A stretch of DNA of 64,000 nucleotides from Sphingobium soli (GCF_020782245.1 NZ_JAJGNP010000004.1:62001-126000), one strand, 5' to 3'. Numbered from the stretch's first letter, positions 8,120 to 17,135 are shown. Notes: a model not told the origin generated them from the sequence alone. Numbers and translations: made by a program.

Positions 8120-8859
8120 TGTCCCCCTGGGCCGCGTTGCTGGGCGCGCTGGCGGGTGCCATCCTTGGCAGCTTCCTCGCTACGGTGATTATACGCTGGC
8201 CCCAGGGCAGGGGGGTGATGCGCGGCCGTTCCGCCTGCGACAGCTGTGGCCGGACGCTCGGCCCCCGCGACCTTTTTCCGTTGGTCAGTGCGCTGCTGAG
8301 TCGCGGCCGGTGTCGGTCCTGCAGCGCCCGGATCGATCCGTTGCATGGACGGGTGGAAGCTGGCTGCGCGGTGATCGGGTGCTTCGCGCTGGGTTTTGCG
8401 CCGAACCTTGCTGGCGCTGCCTGGGCATCCCTTGGCTGGCTGCTGCTGCCATTGGCGATTCTGGACTGGCGCCATTTCTGGCTGCCGGACGCGCTCACCC
8501 TCCCGCTCGCATTCCTTGGATTTGCGCTCGGCCCCTACGCGACCGATGTTGGCGTGATGGACAGGGGCATTGGTGCAGCGCTGGGCTATGGCGTGCTGCT
8601 GGCGATTGCCCTGTCCTATCGCGCGATAAGGGGCAGGGACGGGCTGGGGCTGGGGGATGCCAAGCTGCTGGGGGCGCTGGGAGCCTGGTTCGGATGGCAG
8701 GCATTGCCGCTGATCCTGTTCTGCGCCGCGGGATCGGGGCTTTTGGTCATGCTGCTGACGGGCCGGGCGAAAAGTGCCGCCGCGCGAGCGCCGCTCGGCA
8801 CATTTCTGGCTATCGCGGCCGTGCCGGGCTGGATGCTGACAATCTACCTGATGCCATGA
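8119..8859 (+). CDS. gspO: Prepilin peptidase / N-methyltransferase GspO
   Basis: This inner-membrane aspartic peptidase cleaves and N-methylates the GspG-K prepilins. The methyltransferase zinc ligands CDSC and CRSC lie near residues 41 and 66. The catalytic aspartates are in LDWRHFWLPD and GLGLGDAKLLGALG. About eight hydrophobic segments are visible. I chose ATG 8119 (AAGG/AGG at 8106-8113); GTG 8116 is the next codon upstream. It sits at the end of the gsp operon and meets cobU tail to tail 33 bases downstream. Confidence 0.95.
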   Translation: MSPWAALLGALAGAILGSFLATVIIRWPQGRGVMRGRSACDSCGRTLGPRDLFPLVSALLSRGRCRSCSARIDPLHGRVEAGCAVIGCFALGFAPNLAGAAWASLGWLLLPLAILDWRHFWLPDALTLPLAFLGFALGPYATDVGVMDRGIGAALGYGVLLAIALSYRAIRGRDGLGLGDAKLLGALGAWFGWQALPLILFCAAGSGLLVMLLTGRAKSAAARAPLGTFLAIAAVPGWMLTIYLMP

Positions 8860-8892
8860 TCGGATCCAGGCTGCGAAAGGCCCGTGGTGCAT

Positions 8893-9405
8893 TCATTTCA
8901 AGCAGAGGGGAAGGCCCGCGACGATGAGGGTCACTTCGTCGCAGATGGTCGCCATCGCCTGGTTCAGACGACCGGCATGGTCGCGAAATCGCCTGGCAAG
9001 CGCATTGTCGGGAACGATGCCCCAGCCCACCTCATTAGCGACCAGAATGATCGTGCCGTCAAAGCGATCCATGGCTTGCGTGAGGCTCGACATCTCGGCC
9101 TCGATCGGCCTGTCAGCCAGCACGAGGTTGGACAGCCAGAGCGTCAGGCAATCGACGAGCACGACCTTGCCTTGGCCGGACAGGGCGTCGATCGTTGGGG
9201 CAAGGGCGAGCGGCGCTTCGATGCAGTCCCAGCGCGCGTCCCGGTCGGCGCGATGACGGGCGATGCGTGCATGCATTTCATCATCGAACGCTTGGGCAGT
9301 GGCGATGAAAACCGGCGCGCCAACCGCTGCTTCGGCGCGCTGCTGTGCGTAGCGGCTTTTGCCTGAACGCGCGCCGCCTAGGCACAGGAGACGGTGACGG
9401 GTCAT
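8893..9405 (-). CDS. cobU: Adenosylcobinamide kinase / guanylyltransferase
   Basis: CobU (CobP) phosphorylates adenosylcobinamide and then attaches GMP, activating it for lower-ligand transfer. The 170-residue protein opens LLCLGGARSGKSRYAQ, a P-loop typical of CobU. It also has VLVDCLTLWLSNL, the conserved CobU core, and VANEVGWGIVPDNALARRFRD near the C-terminus. It is the last gene of the riboswitch-led cobalamin operon, 27 bases after cbiB. Confidence 0.96.
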   Translation of the reverse strand: MTRHRLLCLGGARSGKSRYAQQRAEAAVGAPVFIATAQAFDDEMHARIARHRADRDARWDCIEAPLALAPTIDALSGQGKVVLVDCLTLWLSNLVLADRPIEAEMSSLTQAMDRFDGTIILVANEVGWGIVPDNALARRFRDHAGRLNQAMATICDEVTLIVAGLPLCLK

Positions 9406-9432
9406 AGCGTACGGTTGGTTCCTGGTTGCAGA

Positions 9433-10371
9433 TCAGAGCGGCCAGATTGTCAGGGCGGTGACCACCCATAACAGGAAGCAGGCGCGGATATAGAGGCGCA
9501 GCGCATGATCGATGTCGATGGCGCCCGCGGATCGCCCCTCCGCGTTGATCCATGGCTTGTCATGCTGGACGCCATCATAGGCGACGGGGCCCGCCAGCCG
9601 AACGTCCAATATGCCGGCCATCGCCGCTTCGGGCCAGCCGGCATTGGGTGAAGCATGCTTGCCCGCGTCGCGCCATGCCATGCGCCAGCCGCCTCCGCCT
9701 GCCATGCACAGCAGCAGCGCGGAAAGGCGCGCAGGGATAAGGTTCGCCACATCGTCCAGCCGCGCCGCCGACCAGCCGAACGCGCGCCAGCGCTCTTCCT
9801 TATGGCCGATCAGGCTATCCGCAGTATTGATAGCCTTATAGGTCCAAACGCCCGGAAGGCCCAGCAGCAGCAGCCAGAAAAGTGGCGCGACGACCCCGTC
9901 GCAAAGGCTTTCCGCCAGGCTTTCGATGGCGGCGCGGGAAATACCGGCCTCATCCAACGCGCCGGTGTCTCGACCGACGATCGCGCTCACGGACTGCCGC
10001 GCGACGGGCAGGTCCCTGGAATGGAGGGCGGCGGCGACCGGGCGAACATGCTGGAACAGACTGCGTTGCGCGAGCGCAGGCCATGCCAGGATGCCAAAGC
10101 CGATCCACGCGAAGTCGGCCATCAGATACTCGATCATCAGCGTCAATGCGGCCGTGACGCCGATCACCACGCCGAGCAGCAGGACCAGGGTCGCAAGCCC
10201 CAATGCGCGGCGCGCGCTAAAAGTGAAGGATGGCCGGTTCCACCGTCGTTCGCAGCCGTCGATCGCGCGCGCAAATAGGCCGATCGGATGGCCGATGCCG
10301 CGATAGAGGCGATCGGGCCAACCCACAGCCGCATCCACAATCAAGGCGATCATCGCGGCCGATTCAACCAT
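9433..10371 (-). CDS. cbiB: Adenosylcobinamide-phosphate synthase CbiB (CobD)
   Basis: This membrane enzyme joins the aminopropanol arm, or its phosphate, to adenosylcobyric acid. The start (MVESAAMIALIVDAAVGWPDRL) overlaps the stop of the upstream decarboxylase gene by 8 bases, giving 312 residues, which suits the family. Signatures are HPIGLFARAID, the long membrane segments near residues 60-110, SIVGRDT-type sequence (AIVGRDTGALDEAGISRAAIES) and YKAINTADSLIGH. It is named cobD in Pseudomonas nomenclature. Confidence 0.94.
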   Translation of the reverse strand: MVESAAMIALIVDAAVGWPDRLYRGIGHPIGLFARAIDGCERRWNRPSFTFSARRALGLATLVLLLGVVIGVTAALTLMIEYLMADFAWIGFGILAWPALAQRSLFQHVRPVAAALHSRDLPVARQSVSAIVGRDTGALDEAGISRAAIESLAESLCDGVVAPLFWLLLLGLPGVWTYKAINTADSLIGHKEERWRAFGWSAARLDDVANLIPARLSALLLCMAGGGGWRMAWRDAGKHASPNAGWPEAAMAGILDVRLAGPVAYDGVQHDKPWINAEGRSAGAIDIDHALRLYIRACFLLWVVTALTIWPL

Positions 10372-11341
10372 GACGCAATGCCCGGTCCAGCCGGTCGAAC
10401 GATGCTGCATCACGCGGCAATCCTATGCGGAGCCAATGGCGGCGATCAGCAAAGGGGCGCGTCAATATCGCCTGCCGGGCAAGTTGGTCGAACAGCGCAT
10501 GGGCGTCATCGACCTCGATCAGGCGAAACAGCGGGCAGGCGCCGATCGGGGAATATCCGTGGTCGGTCAACAGGGCGTCGAGTGTAGCAGCGGCGTCGAA
10601 CAGACCCAGCCGCGTCCGCGCAATCCATGCATGATCCTGGTAGGCTGCGGTCCCGATCGCCAGCGCGGCGGCTGACAGGGGCCAGGCCCCCAGCAGGCTG
10701 CGCAACGGGTCGATGATGATCCGTGGGCCAAGGACGAAGCCGAGACGAACGCCGGCCAATCCGAAAAATTTGCCGAAGGACCGGAAGATGACCAGCCGCG
10801 CCGTGTCGCGCACGTCGCTTGCCATGCTGATGCGGGGATCGACGTCAGCAAAGGCTTCGTCGATCAGCAGCCAGCTGGTATCGGATCGTTTCCTGAGCAA
10901 GCCATCCATCTCGGCGGGCGCGATCGTCCGACCATCCGGGTTGTTGGGGTTGGCCAATATCAGCGTGGTTGATGTCCCGCTCGCATCATGCGCTGCTGCG
11001 GGAATGCTGCCGGCGATCATTTCGGCATGGGTGCGATAGCCGGGTTCGACATGATGGGCCGGGCCGCCGAGCATCCGGCCTACCAGCCGCATCCCGATTT
11101 CGGTGCCGGGAACGGCGCAGACATGGACGGGCGCGACGCCGAAATAGGCCGCGGCGACTTGCTCCAGTTCCTTGAGGGCCGACATTTCGGGCAGACGTGC
11201 CCAATCGAAAGAATCTGGTGCCGCACCGGGCCATGGATCGGGATTGATGCCGGTGGACAGGTCCATCCACGGCGCATCACCGCCAAATGCCCGCTTGGCC
11301 GCTTCCAAAGCGCCGCCGTGCCAGACAAAGGGGCTGCTCAT
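10364..11341 (-). CDS. cobD: Threonine-phosphate decarboxylase (PLP enzyme)
   Basis: This class-I aminotransferase-fold enzyme makes aminopropanol phosphate from threonine phosphate for the cobalamin side arm. It is named cobD in Salmonella and cobC in Pseudomonas nomenclature. The start MSSPFVWHGGALEAAKRAFG overlaps the cobS stop as ATGA, giving 325 residues. Seen motifs are DLSTGINPDPWP, LANPNNPDG, LLIDEAFADVDP and the PLP-lysine region FRSFGKFFGLAGVRLGF. Its length and position between cobS and cbiB support the call. Confidence 0.93.
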   Translation of the reverse strand: MSSPFVWHGGALEAAKRAFGGDAPWMDLSTGINPDPWPGAAPDSFDWARLPEMSALKELEQVAAAYFGVAPVHVCAVPGTEIGMRLVGRMLGGPAHHVEPGYRTHAEMIAGSIPAAAHDASGTSTTLILANPNNPDGRTIAPAEMDGLLRKRSDTSWLLIDEAFADVDPRISMASDVRDTARLVIFRSFGKFFGLAGVRLGFVLGPRIIIDPLRSLLGAWPLSAAALAIGTAAYQDHAWIARTRLGLFDAAATLDALLTDHGYSPIGACPLFRLIEVDDAHALFDQLARQAILTRPFADRRHWLRIGLPRDAASFDRLDRALRHG

Positions 11342-12060
11342 GTCAGGGCGCTGGCGATGGCCGCGGCCAGCAGCAGGGCTGTCTCGGTGAGTTCGATGCC
11401 AGCGCCATGGCCATCGCCTGAAATGCCCCCGATGCGCCGCCTGATCCACAGCCCCCAGACCAGCGTCGCAAATGGAAGGAGCGACAGCGAAAGCGACAGC
11501 ATCACCGTGGTTGCGATCAGGACCAAAGCCCAGACGATCAGGTCGATCGTCCGCACGGCATGACGAAAGCGCGACCCCAGCCCTTCATGGAGCGGCGGCA
11601 ACCAGCGCGCCCAGCAAAGCGGTGCGATACGGGCGGCAAAGGGAATGGGGGCCAGGGCGAACAGCGCGTCCGTCATGATAAGATGATGGAGCAGGACCAG
11701 CTTTGCGATCAGCTGCATCATGATCGCAACGATGGCGAAACTGCCGGCATGCGGATCGCGCAGCACTGCCAGAATGTCATCCTTGCCCTTGTGCGCCGCA
11801 CCGGCCGCATCGGCAATATCGCCCAGCCCATCCAGATGCAGCGCGCCGGTGATCCACGTCCAGACGGCCAGCGCCGCCAATGCCCCAACCCAGTCGCCTA
11901 TCATTGTCCCGGCCCAGGCCGCCGCCGTGACCAGCAGGCCAATCACGATCCCGACAGCAGGGAACCATCGGATCGAGGCGGCAAAGTCATCGGCCTGTGC
12001 AGCGACGGCGGGCAAGGGAAGGCGCGTGAGAAACTGAAAGGCGAGGATGAGGCGCCTCAT
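11338..12060 (-). CDS. cobS: Adenosylcobinamide-GDP ribazoletransferase CobS
   Basis: CobS is the membrane cobalamin synthase that joins adenosylcobinamide-GDP and alpha-ribazole. The 240-residue protein starts MRRLILAFQFLTRLPLP and has GALHLDGLGDIADA and a DPHAGSFAIVA segment, both CobS signatures, with several transmembrane helices. It overlaps both neighbours by ATGA: the phosphatase gene upstream and the decarboxylase gene downstream. Confidence 0.95.
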   Translation of the reverse strand: MRRLILAFQFLTRLPLPAVAAQADDFAASIRWFPAVGIVIGLLVTAAAWAGTMIGDWVGALAALAVWTWITGALHLDGLGDIADAAGAAHKGKDDILAVLRDPHAGSFAIVAIMMQLIAKLVLLHHLIMTDALFALAPIPFAARIAPLCWARWLPPLHEGLGSRFRHAVRTIDLIVWALVLIATTVMLSLSLSLLPFATLVWGLWIRRRIGGISGDGHGAGIELTETALLLAAAIASALT

Positions 12061-12626
12061 CGCCCCAAACCGGTCAACTGGGCTGATGGCTGTTCGCCGG
12101 GCCAGACCTGAAACGACAGCAACGCGCCATAAGGCAGATCGAACGACCAGAGTTGGCTCATATCGAACCCGCATAGCAGATGGAGGGCCGCGCGCATTGG
12201 CCCACCATGCGTCAGGATGAGGGTAGGCCGTGGCGTGAGGCCTGACAGCGCGGCGGAAATGCGATCGACCAGATCGGACCAGCGCTCCCCTCCGGGGGGC
12301 GGACTTGTGTCCGGATCTGCCCAGAACCGGCCCAACGCCTCGGCATCGAGGTCGGCGGCGGCGCGTCCGTCCCAATCTCCAAAATCCAGTTCACGCCAGC
12401 GTGGGTCCAGCGCCGGGGTCATATCCTGCTCCGCGCCAATGGCTTCAGCGGGAAGGCGGCATCGCTCCAGGTGCGAAGCGATCAACTGATCGACGTCCAG
12501 GCCCCGCGCCTGACGCAGGCACTGGTCGATCCCTTCCGGCGTCGGCGCCATATCCGTACGGCCAAGCATCAGGCCCGGCTGAACCGGCTCACCGTGGCGA
12601 AGAAGATGCAGGCGATAGCCACTCAT
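12057..12626 (-). CDS. cobC: Alpha-ribazole phosphatase (histidine phosphatase family)
   Basis: The 189-residue protein is a branch-2-like histidine phosphatase with LHLLRHGEPVQPG at the N-terminus (catalytic His in RHG) and LILTHGGPMRAAL with the second His. In a cobalamin operon, between cobT and cobS, it most likely removes the phosphate from alpha-ribazole phosphate or from cobalamin phosphate (CobC of Salmonella). Family membership is certain; the substrate is inferred from position. ATGA overlaps join it to cobT and cobS. Confidence 0.85.
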   Translation of the reverse strand: MSGYRLHLLRHGEPVQPGLMLGRTDMAPTPEGIDQCLRQARGLDVDQLIASHLERCRLPAEAIGAEQDMTPALDPRWRELDFGDWDGRAAADLDAEALGRFWADPDTSPPPGGERWSDLVDRISAALSGLTPRPTLILTHGGPMRAALHLLCGFDMSQLWSFDLPYGALLSFQVWPGEQPSAQLTGLGR

Positions 12627-13639
12627 TGCCTATCCGAAACGAAGGCTTCGGCGAAGGTTGCCATCTCGGCATGGGCGGCAAGCGCGGACCGGACGATATG
12701 GGTCGCCACTGCCGCGCCGCTACCTTCGCCCAGACGCATGCCAAGGGACAGCAGGGGATCGAGCCCCAGCCGGTCGAGAAGTCGGGCGTGCCCCGGTTCG
12801 GCCGAACAATGGCCCGCGATGCAATGATCGGTAATGGCTGGATTATCGACCGCCAAAGGGGCAAGCGCTGCGCAACAGATAAAACCATCGAGGATGACGG
12901 GCACGCCAAGTTGGCGTGCGCGCAGCATCGCGCCGGCCATGGCGGCGATTTCCCGGCCACCGACATGGCGCAAAGTTTCAAAGGCGGAACGGGGCACCTT
13001 GCCATGCAAGGCGAGCGCGCGATCGATGACCGCGATCTTGCGCTGAACGCCTGCGCCATCCACGCCGGTGCCTGGGCCGGTCCATGCCGCAGCGGCCTCA
13101 CCAAAACTGCGCGCGCACAGGGCGGCTGCGGCCGTCGAATTGCCGATGCCCATTTCGCCGAGCACGATCATGTCGAGATTGGCGTCCACTTGAGCCGCGC
13201 CGATACTGAGCGCGGACAGGCATTCGTCGACGGACATGGCCGGCGCCAGCGAGAAATCCTGCGTCGGCCGGTCAAGATCGATGGGCACGACATGAAGGTC
13301 AAGACCGGCCGCGCGGGTCAGGGCGTTGATGGCCGCGCCGCCGCTTTCAAAATTGCTCACCATCTGGGCGGTGACGCTGGCGGGAAAGGCACTGACCCCC
13401 TGTGCGGTGACGCCATGATTGCCGGCAAAGACGACGGCGCGGGCGGTGTCGATACGGGGCCGTTCCCGTTTCTGCCAGCCCGCGAAGAAGACCGCGATCT
13501 CCTCCAGCCGGCCGAGCGATCCCGCCGGTTTCGTCAGTTCCGCTTGCCGGGCACGTGCCGCTGCCTGCGCTTTTGGATCGGCGGCGGGTAAATCGGCAAG
13601 GGCGTGTTCGAATGCTGTGATGGTGGAAAAGCCAGTCAT
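12623..13639 (-). CDS. cobT: Nicotinate-nucleotide-dimethylbenzimidazole phosphoribosyltransferase CobT
   Basis: CobT activates the lower ligand base to alpha-ribazole phosphate. The 338-residue protein (start MTGFSTITAFEHAL) shows KPAGSLGRLEE, VFAGNHGVTAQGVSAFP, EMGIGNSTAAAAL and the C-terminal MRLGEGSGAAVA that carries the catalytic Glu in known CobT enzymes. Length fits. It overlaps the DUF1636 gene upstream and the phosphatase gene downstream by ATGA. Confidence 0.96.
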   Translation of the reverse strand: MTGFSTITAFEHALADLPAADPKAQAAARARQAELTKPAGSLGRLEEIAVFFAGWQKRERPRIDTARAVVFAGNHGVTAQGVSAFPASVTAQMVSNFESGGAAINALTRAAGLDLHVVPIDLDRPTQDFSLAPAMSVDECLSALSIGAAQVDANLDMIVLGEMGIGNSTAAAALCARSFGEAAAAWTGPGTGVDGAGVQRKIAVIDRALALHGKVPRSAFETLRHVGGREIAAMAGAMLRARQLGVPVILDGFICCAALAPLAVDNPAITDHCIAGHCSAEPGHARLLDRLGLDPLLSLGMRLGEGSGAAVATHIVRSALAAHAEMATFAEAFVSDRQ

Positions 13640-14037
13640 GTCGCTACATATCCTGCCGGAGGAACGCGCACCAGGAAATGGCCCTTCACACCTTGCGGCC
13701 ACAGGGCGTAGGGCACCTGTCCTTCGGCGCTGGCCGCATGGTTCAGCGCATAATCCAGGATCGCGCGCGCGGCGTCCTCATCGGGCTCGAACCGACCCAG
13801 AACATAGCCCATCTTGCCGGGCGCGCGCAGATGGACCGTGCAGCCATCACCGCAGGCAAACAGGCAGGGCATCGACTGAATGGCGATGTCCCGATAGGCC
13901 GGATCGCTCGCCTGCACCCGATCCAGCGCCGCGACGAGCCGCGCGCCATCGCGCGGCTCGCCCGACGCCGGGCTGCCGGGGCGGCGGCAACTGCTGCACG
14001 CCACCACGGCTGGACCGGGATCGACCGGGGTCAGCAT
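13636..14037 (-). CDS. DUF1636 predicted metal-binding protein
   Basis: The 133-residue protein has two Cys clusters, VVACSSCRRPG near the start and PCLFACGDGCTV in the middle. This arrangement recalls thioredoxin-like [2Fe-2S] ferredoxins and matches the DUF1636 (COG5469) type, described only as predicted metal-binding. It is the second gene of the riboswitch operon, one base after the btuB stop and overlapping cobT. The position suggests a part in cobalamin or cobalt handling, for example as an electron donor for corrinoid reduction; that is inference. ATG 14064 is a possible longer start. Confidence 0.75.
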   Translation of the reverse strand: MLTPVDPGPAVVACSSCRRPGSPASGEPRDGARLVAALDRVQASDPAYRDIAIQSMPCLFACGDGCTVHLRAPGKMGYVLGRFEPDEDAARAILDYALNHAASAEGQVPYALWPQGVKGHFLVRVPPAGYVAT

Positions 14038-14038
14038 G

Positions 14039-15982
14039 TCAGAAACGGCCTCTGATCCCGGCATAGATGCTGCGGCCCAGAGTGCCGTAGCGATACGCCG
14101 TCATATACTGTTCGTCGAAGACATTCTCCGCCCGCGCGAACAGCCGGAGGCTGTCGCTCAGCCGATATTCCGCCCGCAGGTCGACCAGCGTATAATCGTC
14201 GAGCCGCGTAGCGTTGGAGGCGTTGTCATAGCTTTTACCCGCCCAGCGCACCGCAGAGCCCAGCGTCAGACCAAAGGCGAAGTCATAGGATAGGGACGCA
14301 TTGGCCAGATGGCGCGGGCGACGGGGCAGCCAGTTGCCTTCATTGGCAGTGCCGGCGGAGCGATCCTCCGCCACGGTCCAACTATAATTGCCATCCAGCG
14401 TCAATCCGCCGAGGCGAAACGCCGCATCCGCTTCGACGCCATGCGCTTCTGCACGGGCCACGTTCAGATAATAGCCCCAGCGCGGCGTGTCGGTGCCGGG
14501 CACGACGCAAAGCGGATCGGTGGTGCCGACGTCGCAGCCATTATAGATGATCTGCCCGGTCGTTGTCCGCTCGAAATAGGTCGCGCCGATCGTCAGCATG
14601 TCCCCGAAGAACGCCTGCTGCGCGCCCGCTTCCCAACCATGAGCACGTTCAGGGTCGAGGTTCACATTCCCATATTCGCTGAACAGCTGGTAGAGGGACG
14701 GGGCCTTGAACCCTTCACCATAGCTGGCGCGCAGCGTTGTCCCGCTGGGCAGGGTCCAGATGCCGCCCGCCGAAAAAAGCGTGCGTCCGCCATAGCGATT
14801 ATGATCGTCATGGCGCACGCCGCCATTGATGGTGAGGCCATCGAGCGGGCGGACGGTCAGTTGGCCATAGACGCTGGTTATTTCCGCCTTGCCCCTGACA
14901 AAGTCGGGGAGCGGATCGGCCAGGGAGCCGGACGGCGACCGGCTTTTGAAGCGCGACCGCTCATTTTCCACGCCGAAGGTCGCGGAAATGCGATCGGACA
15001 GGTCGAAGATGCCCTGATATTCGAACCGGCGGTTCTTGCCGGCCGCCTCGAAGCTCAGGGGCCGTTCAAGTTCCGGGCTGTAGCTGTCGCGATCGGTGTC
15101 GGTATAATTATAGGCAATGCGGTTGCGCAACCGTCCGTCGAGCAGAGCGAAATTGAGGCCGGCATAGCCGACAAACTCGCGATTATGGCTGTAATCGGGC
15201 GCGTCGCCGCTGAACCCGTCAATCTCCACCCGGCCTGTCGAATAATAGCCGCGCAGGTCTATGCTGGCGTTGGCGCCCAGCGCCAGTTCCGCCCGACCGG
15301 CGACATTGCGGTTGGTGTAGCCATCCCGCTCGCCGCCGCCAAAGGCCGGCGCGATAGCCGAGATGCCTTCGGTGGTGAAGGACTGGCCACCGATCCGCCA
15401 GCTGAGCGGACCGGACACGCCGCCCAGTGCGGCGCGGGCGCTGACGGTATCGCGCGATCCCCCTTCGATGTCGAAGCTGCCCTCGATCGGGGCCTGTGGA
15501 CTGGCGGTGACGATGTTGACCACGCCGCCAATCGCCTGGCTGCCCCAAAGCGTCGATTGTGGGCCGCGCAGGACCTCGATCCGCTGCGCATCGCCGATCA
15601 GCAGATTGGCGAAATTATAGCCGCCGCCAGTCGAGGACGGATCATTGAGCTTCACCCCATCGATGACAACGACGGTCTGTTCGGATTCCGCGCCGCGAAT
15701 GCGCAGCGAGGTGGCGGTGCCATAGCCACCATTGCGCGACATGCTGATGCCGGGCGTGCGCAACAGCAATTCGGTTGCGCCGATATCCTGCGCCCGGTCA
15801 ATCGTGGCCTTGTCGAGCACCGTGATTGAAGCGGGCACCTGATCGAGTGGCGTGGGCGTCCGGGTGGCGGTGACGACGATACCACTATCGTCAAACATTT
15901 CCTCAGGCGCCTGCGCCAGAGCCGGAAAGGCGATGGACAATGCGACGAAAGCAACGGAATTCTTGAGCAACAGGCTCTGCAT
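14039..15982 (-). CDS. btuB: TonB-dependent cobalamin receptor BtuB
   Basis: This outer-membrane receptor imports cobalamins or cobinamides with TonB energy. The 647-residue protein starts MQSLLLKNSVAFVAL, preceded by AGGGGG, and has a signal peptide ending near ALAQA. A TonB box-like segment (DSGIVVTATRTPTPL) is followed by the plug (LRIRGAESEQTVVVIDGVKL, RIEVLRGPQSTLWGSQAIGG) and a beta-barrel ending in Phe (IYAGIRGRF). The cobalamin riboswitch 160 bases upstream and the cob genes downstream fix the substrate class. Confidence 0.94.
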   Translation of the reverse strand: MQSLLLKNSVAFVALSIAFPALAQAPEEMFDDSGIVVTATRTPTPLDQVPASITVLDKATIDRAQDIGATELLLRTPGISMSRNGGYGTATSLRIRGAESEQTVVVIDGVKLNDPSSTGGGYNFANLLIGDAQRIEVLRGPQSTLWGSQAIGGVVNIVTASPQAPIEGSFDIEGGSRDTVSARAALGGVSGPLSWRIGGQSFTTEGISAIAPAFGGGERDGYTNRNVAGRAELALGANASIDLRGYYSTGRVEIDGFSGDAPDYSHNREFVGYAGLNFALLDGRLRNRIAYNYTDTDRDSYSPELERPLSFEAAGKNRRFEYQGIFDLSDRISATFGVENERSRFKSRSPSGSLADPLPDFVRGKAEITSVYGQLTVRPLDGLTINGGVRHDDHNRYGGRTLFSAGGIWTLPSGTTLRASYGEGFKAPSLYQLFSEYGNVNLDPERAHGWEAGAQQAFFGDMLTIGATYFERTTTGQIIYNGCDVGTTDPLCVVPGTDTPRWGYYLNVARAEAHGVEADAAFRLGGLTLDGNYSWTVAEDRSAGTANEGNWLPRRPRHLANASLSYDFAFGLTLGSAVRWAGKSYDNASNATRLDDYTLVDLRAEYRLSDSLRLFARAENVFDEQYMTAYRYGTLGRSIYAGIRGRF

Positions 15983-16143
15983 GGTAACCCCCTTTGACAC
16001 GAGCCGCGCGCATGCGGGCCATGCCGTCCCTTGCAAAAAGGACAAACGACATCGCCCGCGCAAAGCGCGACGCTTCCTGTCGTCATGCGGGTTTACCCCC
16101 GTCCGCCCGGCTCACCCTGTCCGCGCGAAAGACGACGGCGACG

Positions 16144-16310
16144 GGCAGGTCTCCTGGCTTGCGGGTCAACGCCGGTCGGTCGCCTTCTCGGAAGCTGCGC
16201 TTCCAATGGCATATGGCCGATGACTCACCGCATACAGTTGCAGGGGCAGCCGGATGTTATCCGTTCCCATTTTCATCCCCGTCGCCGGGGAACCTGTCGC
16301 AGCGCGGCCG
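16144..16310 (-). ncRNA. Cobalamin riboswitch upstream of btuB
   Basis: On the minus strand the leader holds the B12-box elements in the expected order: ATGGGAACGG (about 16261-16272), GCTGCCCCTGCAACTGTA (about 16233-16250), then CCGAGAAGGC, and the 3' consensus AGCCAGGAGACCTGCC (about 16144-16159). These match the AdoCbl/cobalamin riboswitch consensus. The element ends about 160 bases before the btuB start and should repress the btuB-DUF1636-cobT-cobC-cobS-cobD-cbiB-cobU operon when cobalamin is plentiful. Outer limits are approximate. Confidence 0.93.
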
Positions 16311-16358
16311 TTACATCGGATGGTGGCAAGCCGTCAATCGTTTCGCGAGAGCAAAATT

Positions 16359-17135
16359 CTACAGGTGACGCCGGCCCATGGGGATGATGCTGGGCCAGGC
16401 GCCTTCCATGTCCACCCGCGCGTCTATGCCATAGACCATGGCCAGGTGATCCGGCGTCAGCACTTGCTGAGGACTGCCGTCAGCGATCAGACGTCCCTCA
16501 TCGATCAGGATCAGCCGATCACAATAGCGCGCCGCCATCGTGAGGTCGTGCAGCACCGCGATGACCAAAGCTCCCTGACGGGCCTGATCGCGCAGCAGGT
16601 CCATGACATCGATCTGGTGCCCCGGATCAAGGCTGGCGAGCGGTTCATCCGCGATCAGGGCCGGGGCTTCGATGGCGAGCGCACGCGCGAGCATCACCCG
16701 GGCGCGCTCCCCCCCGGACAATTGCGTGGCGACGCGGTGCCGAAGGTCGGCAACATCGGCACGGAGGATCGCGGTCTCGATCGCGGCGGCGTCCGCATCG
16801 CCAAGGCGCGACATGGGACCGAGATGCGGCAGCCGGCCAAGGCCCACCAGGCGTTCGACGGTAAGGGGCCAATGCAATGTCTGTCCCTGCGGCAGATAGG
16901 CGATCTGCCTGGCGAGGTCCGGCCGCCGAAGCGTGCTCACCGTCCGGCCGTCCAGCGCGATTTCTCCGCGGGAGGGGACCAGCGCCATGATCGCGCGCGC
17001 CAGTGTCGATTTGCCGGCGCCGTTGGGGCCGACGACGCCGACCAGCATTCCCGCTGTCAGGGAGGCGTCGATATCCCGCAGCACCGTGCGACGGCCAAGC
17101 GTCACGCCGACGCCTCTCAGCGTGAGCATCACCAT
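16359..17135 (-). CDS. btuD: Cobalamin ABC transporter ATPase BtuD
   Basis: This is the ATPase of the inner-membrane corrinoid (or iron-siderophore-type) importer. The 258-residue protein has Walker A GPNGAGKST, signature LSGGERARV, Walker B ALIADEP and the switch His in VLHDLT. The start MVMLTLRG overlaps the btuC stop; the second Met (17129) is an alternative. Homology alone cannot separate BtuD from FepC/HmuV types, but position between btuB, btuC and btuF supports corrinoid import. Confidence 0.88.
   Translation of the reverse strand: MVMLTLRGVGVTLGRRTVLRDIDASLTAGMLVGVVGPNGAGKSTLARAIMALVPSRGEIALDGRTVSTLRRPDLARQIAYLPQGQTLHWPLTVERLVGLGRLPHLGPMSRLGDADAAAIETAILRADVADLRHRVATQLSGGERARVMLARALAIEAPALIADEPLASLDPGHQIDVMDLLRDQARQGALVIAVLHDLTMAARYCDRLILIDEGRLIADGSPQQVLTPDHLAMVYGIDARVDMEGAWPSIIPMGRRHL

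Noticed and set aside
12305-13591. 428-codon plus-strand frame across cobC and cobT
   Set aside because: It lies antisense to two certain genes; the translation is Gly/Arg/Ala-rich with no domain.
14309-15829. 506-codon plus-strand frame inside btuB
   Set aside because: It is antisense to the well-supported TonB receptor, lacks motifs and a ribosome site.
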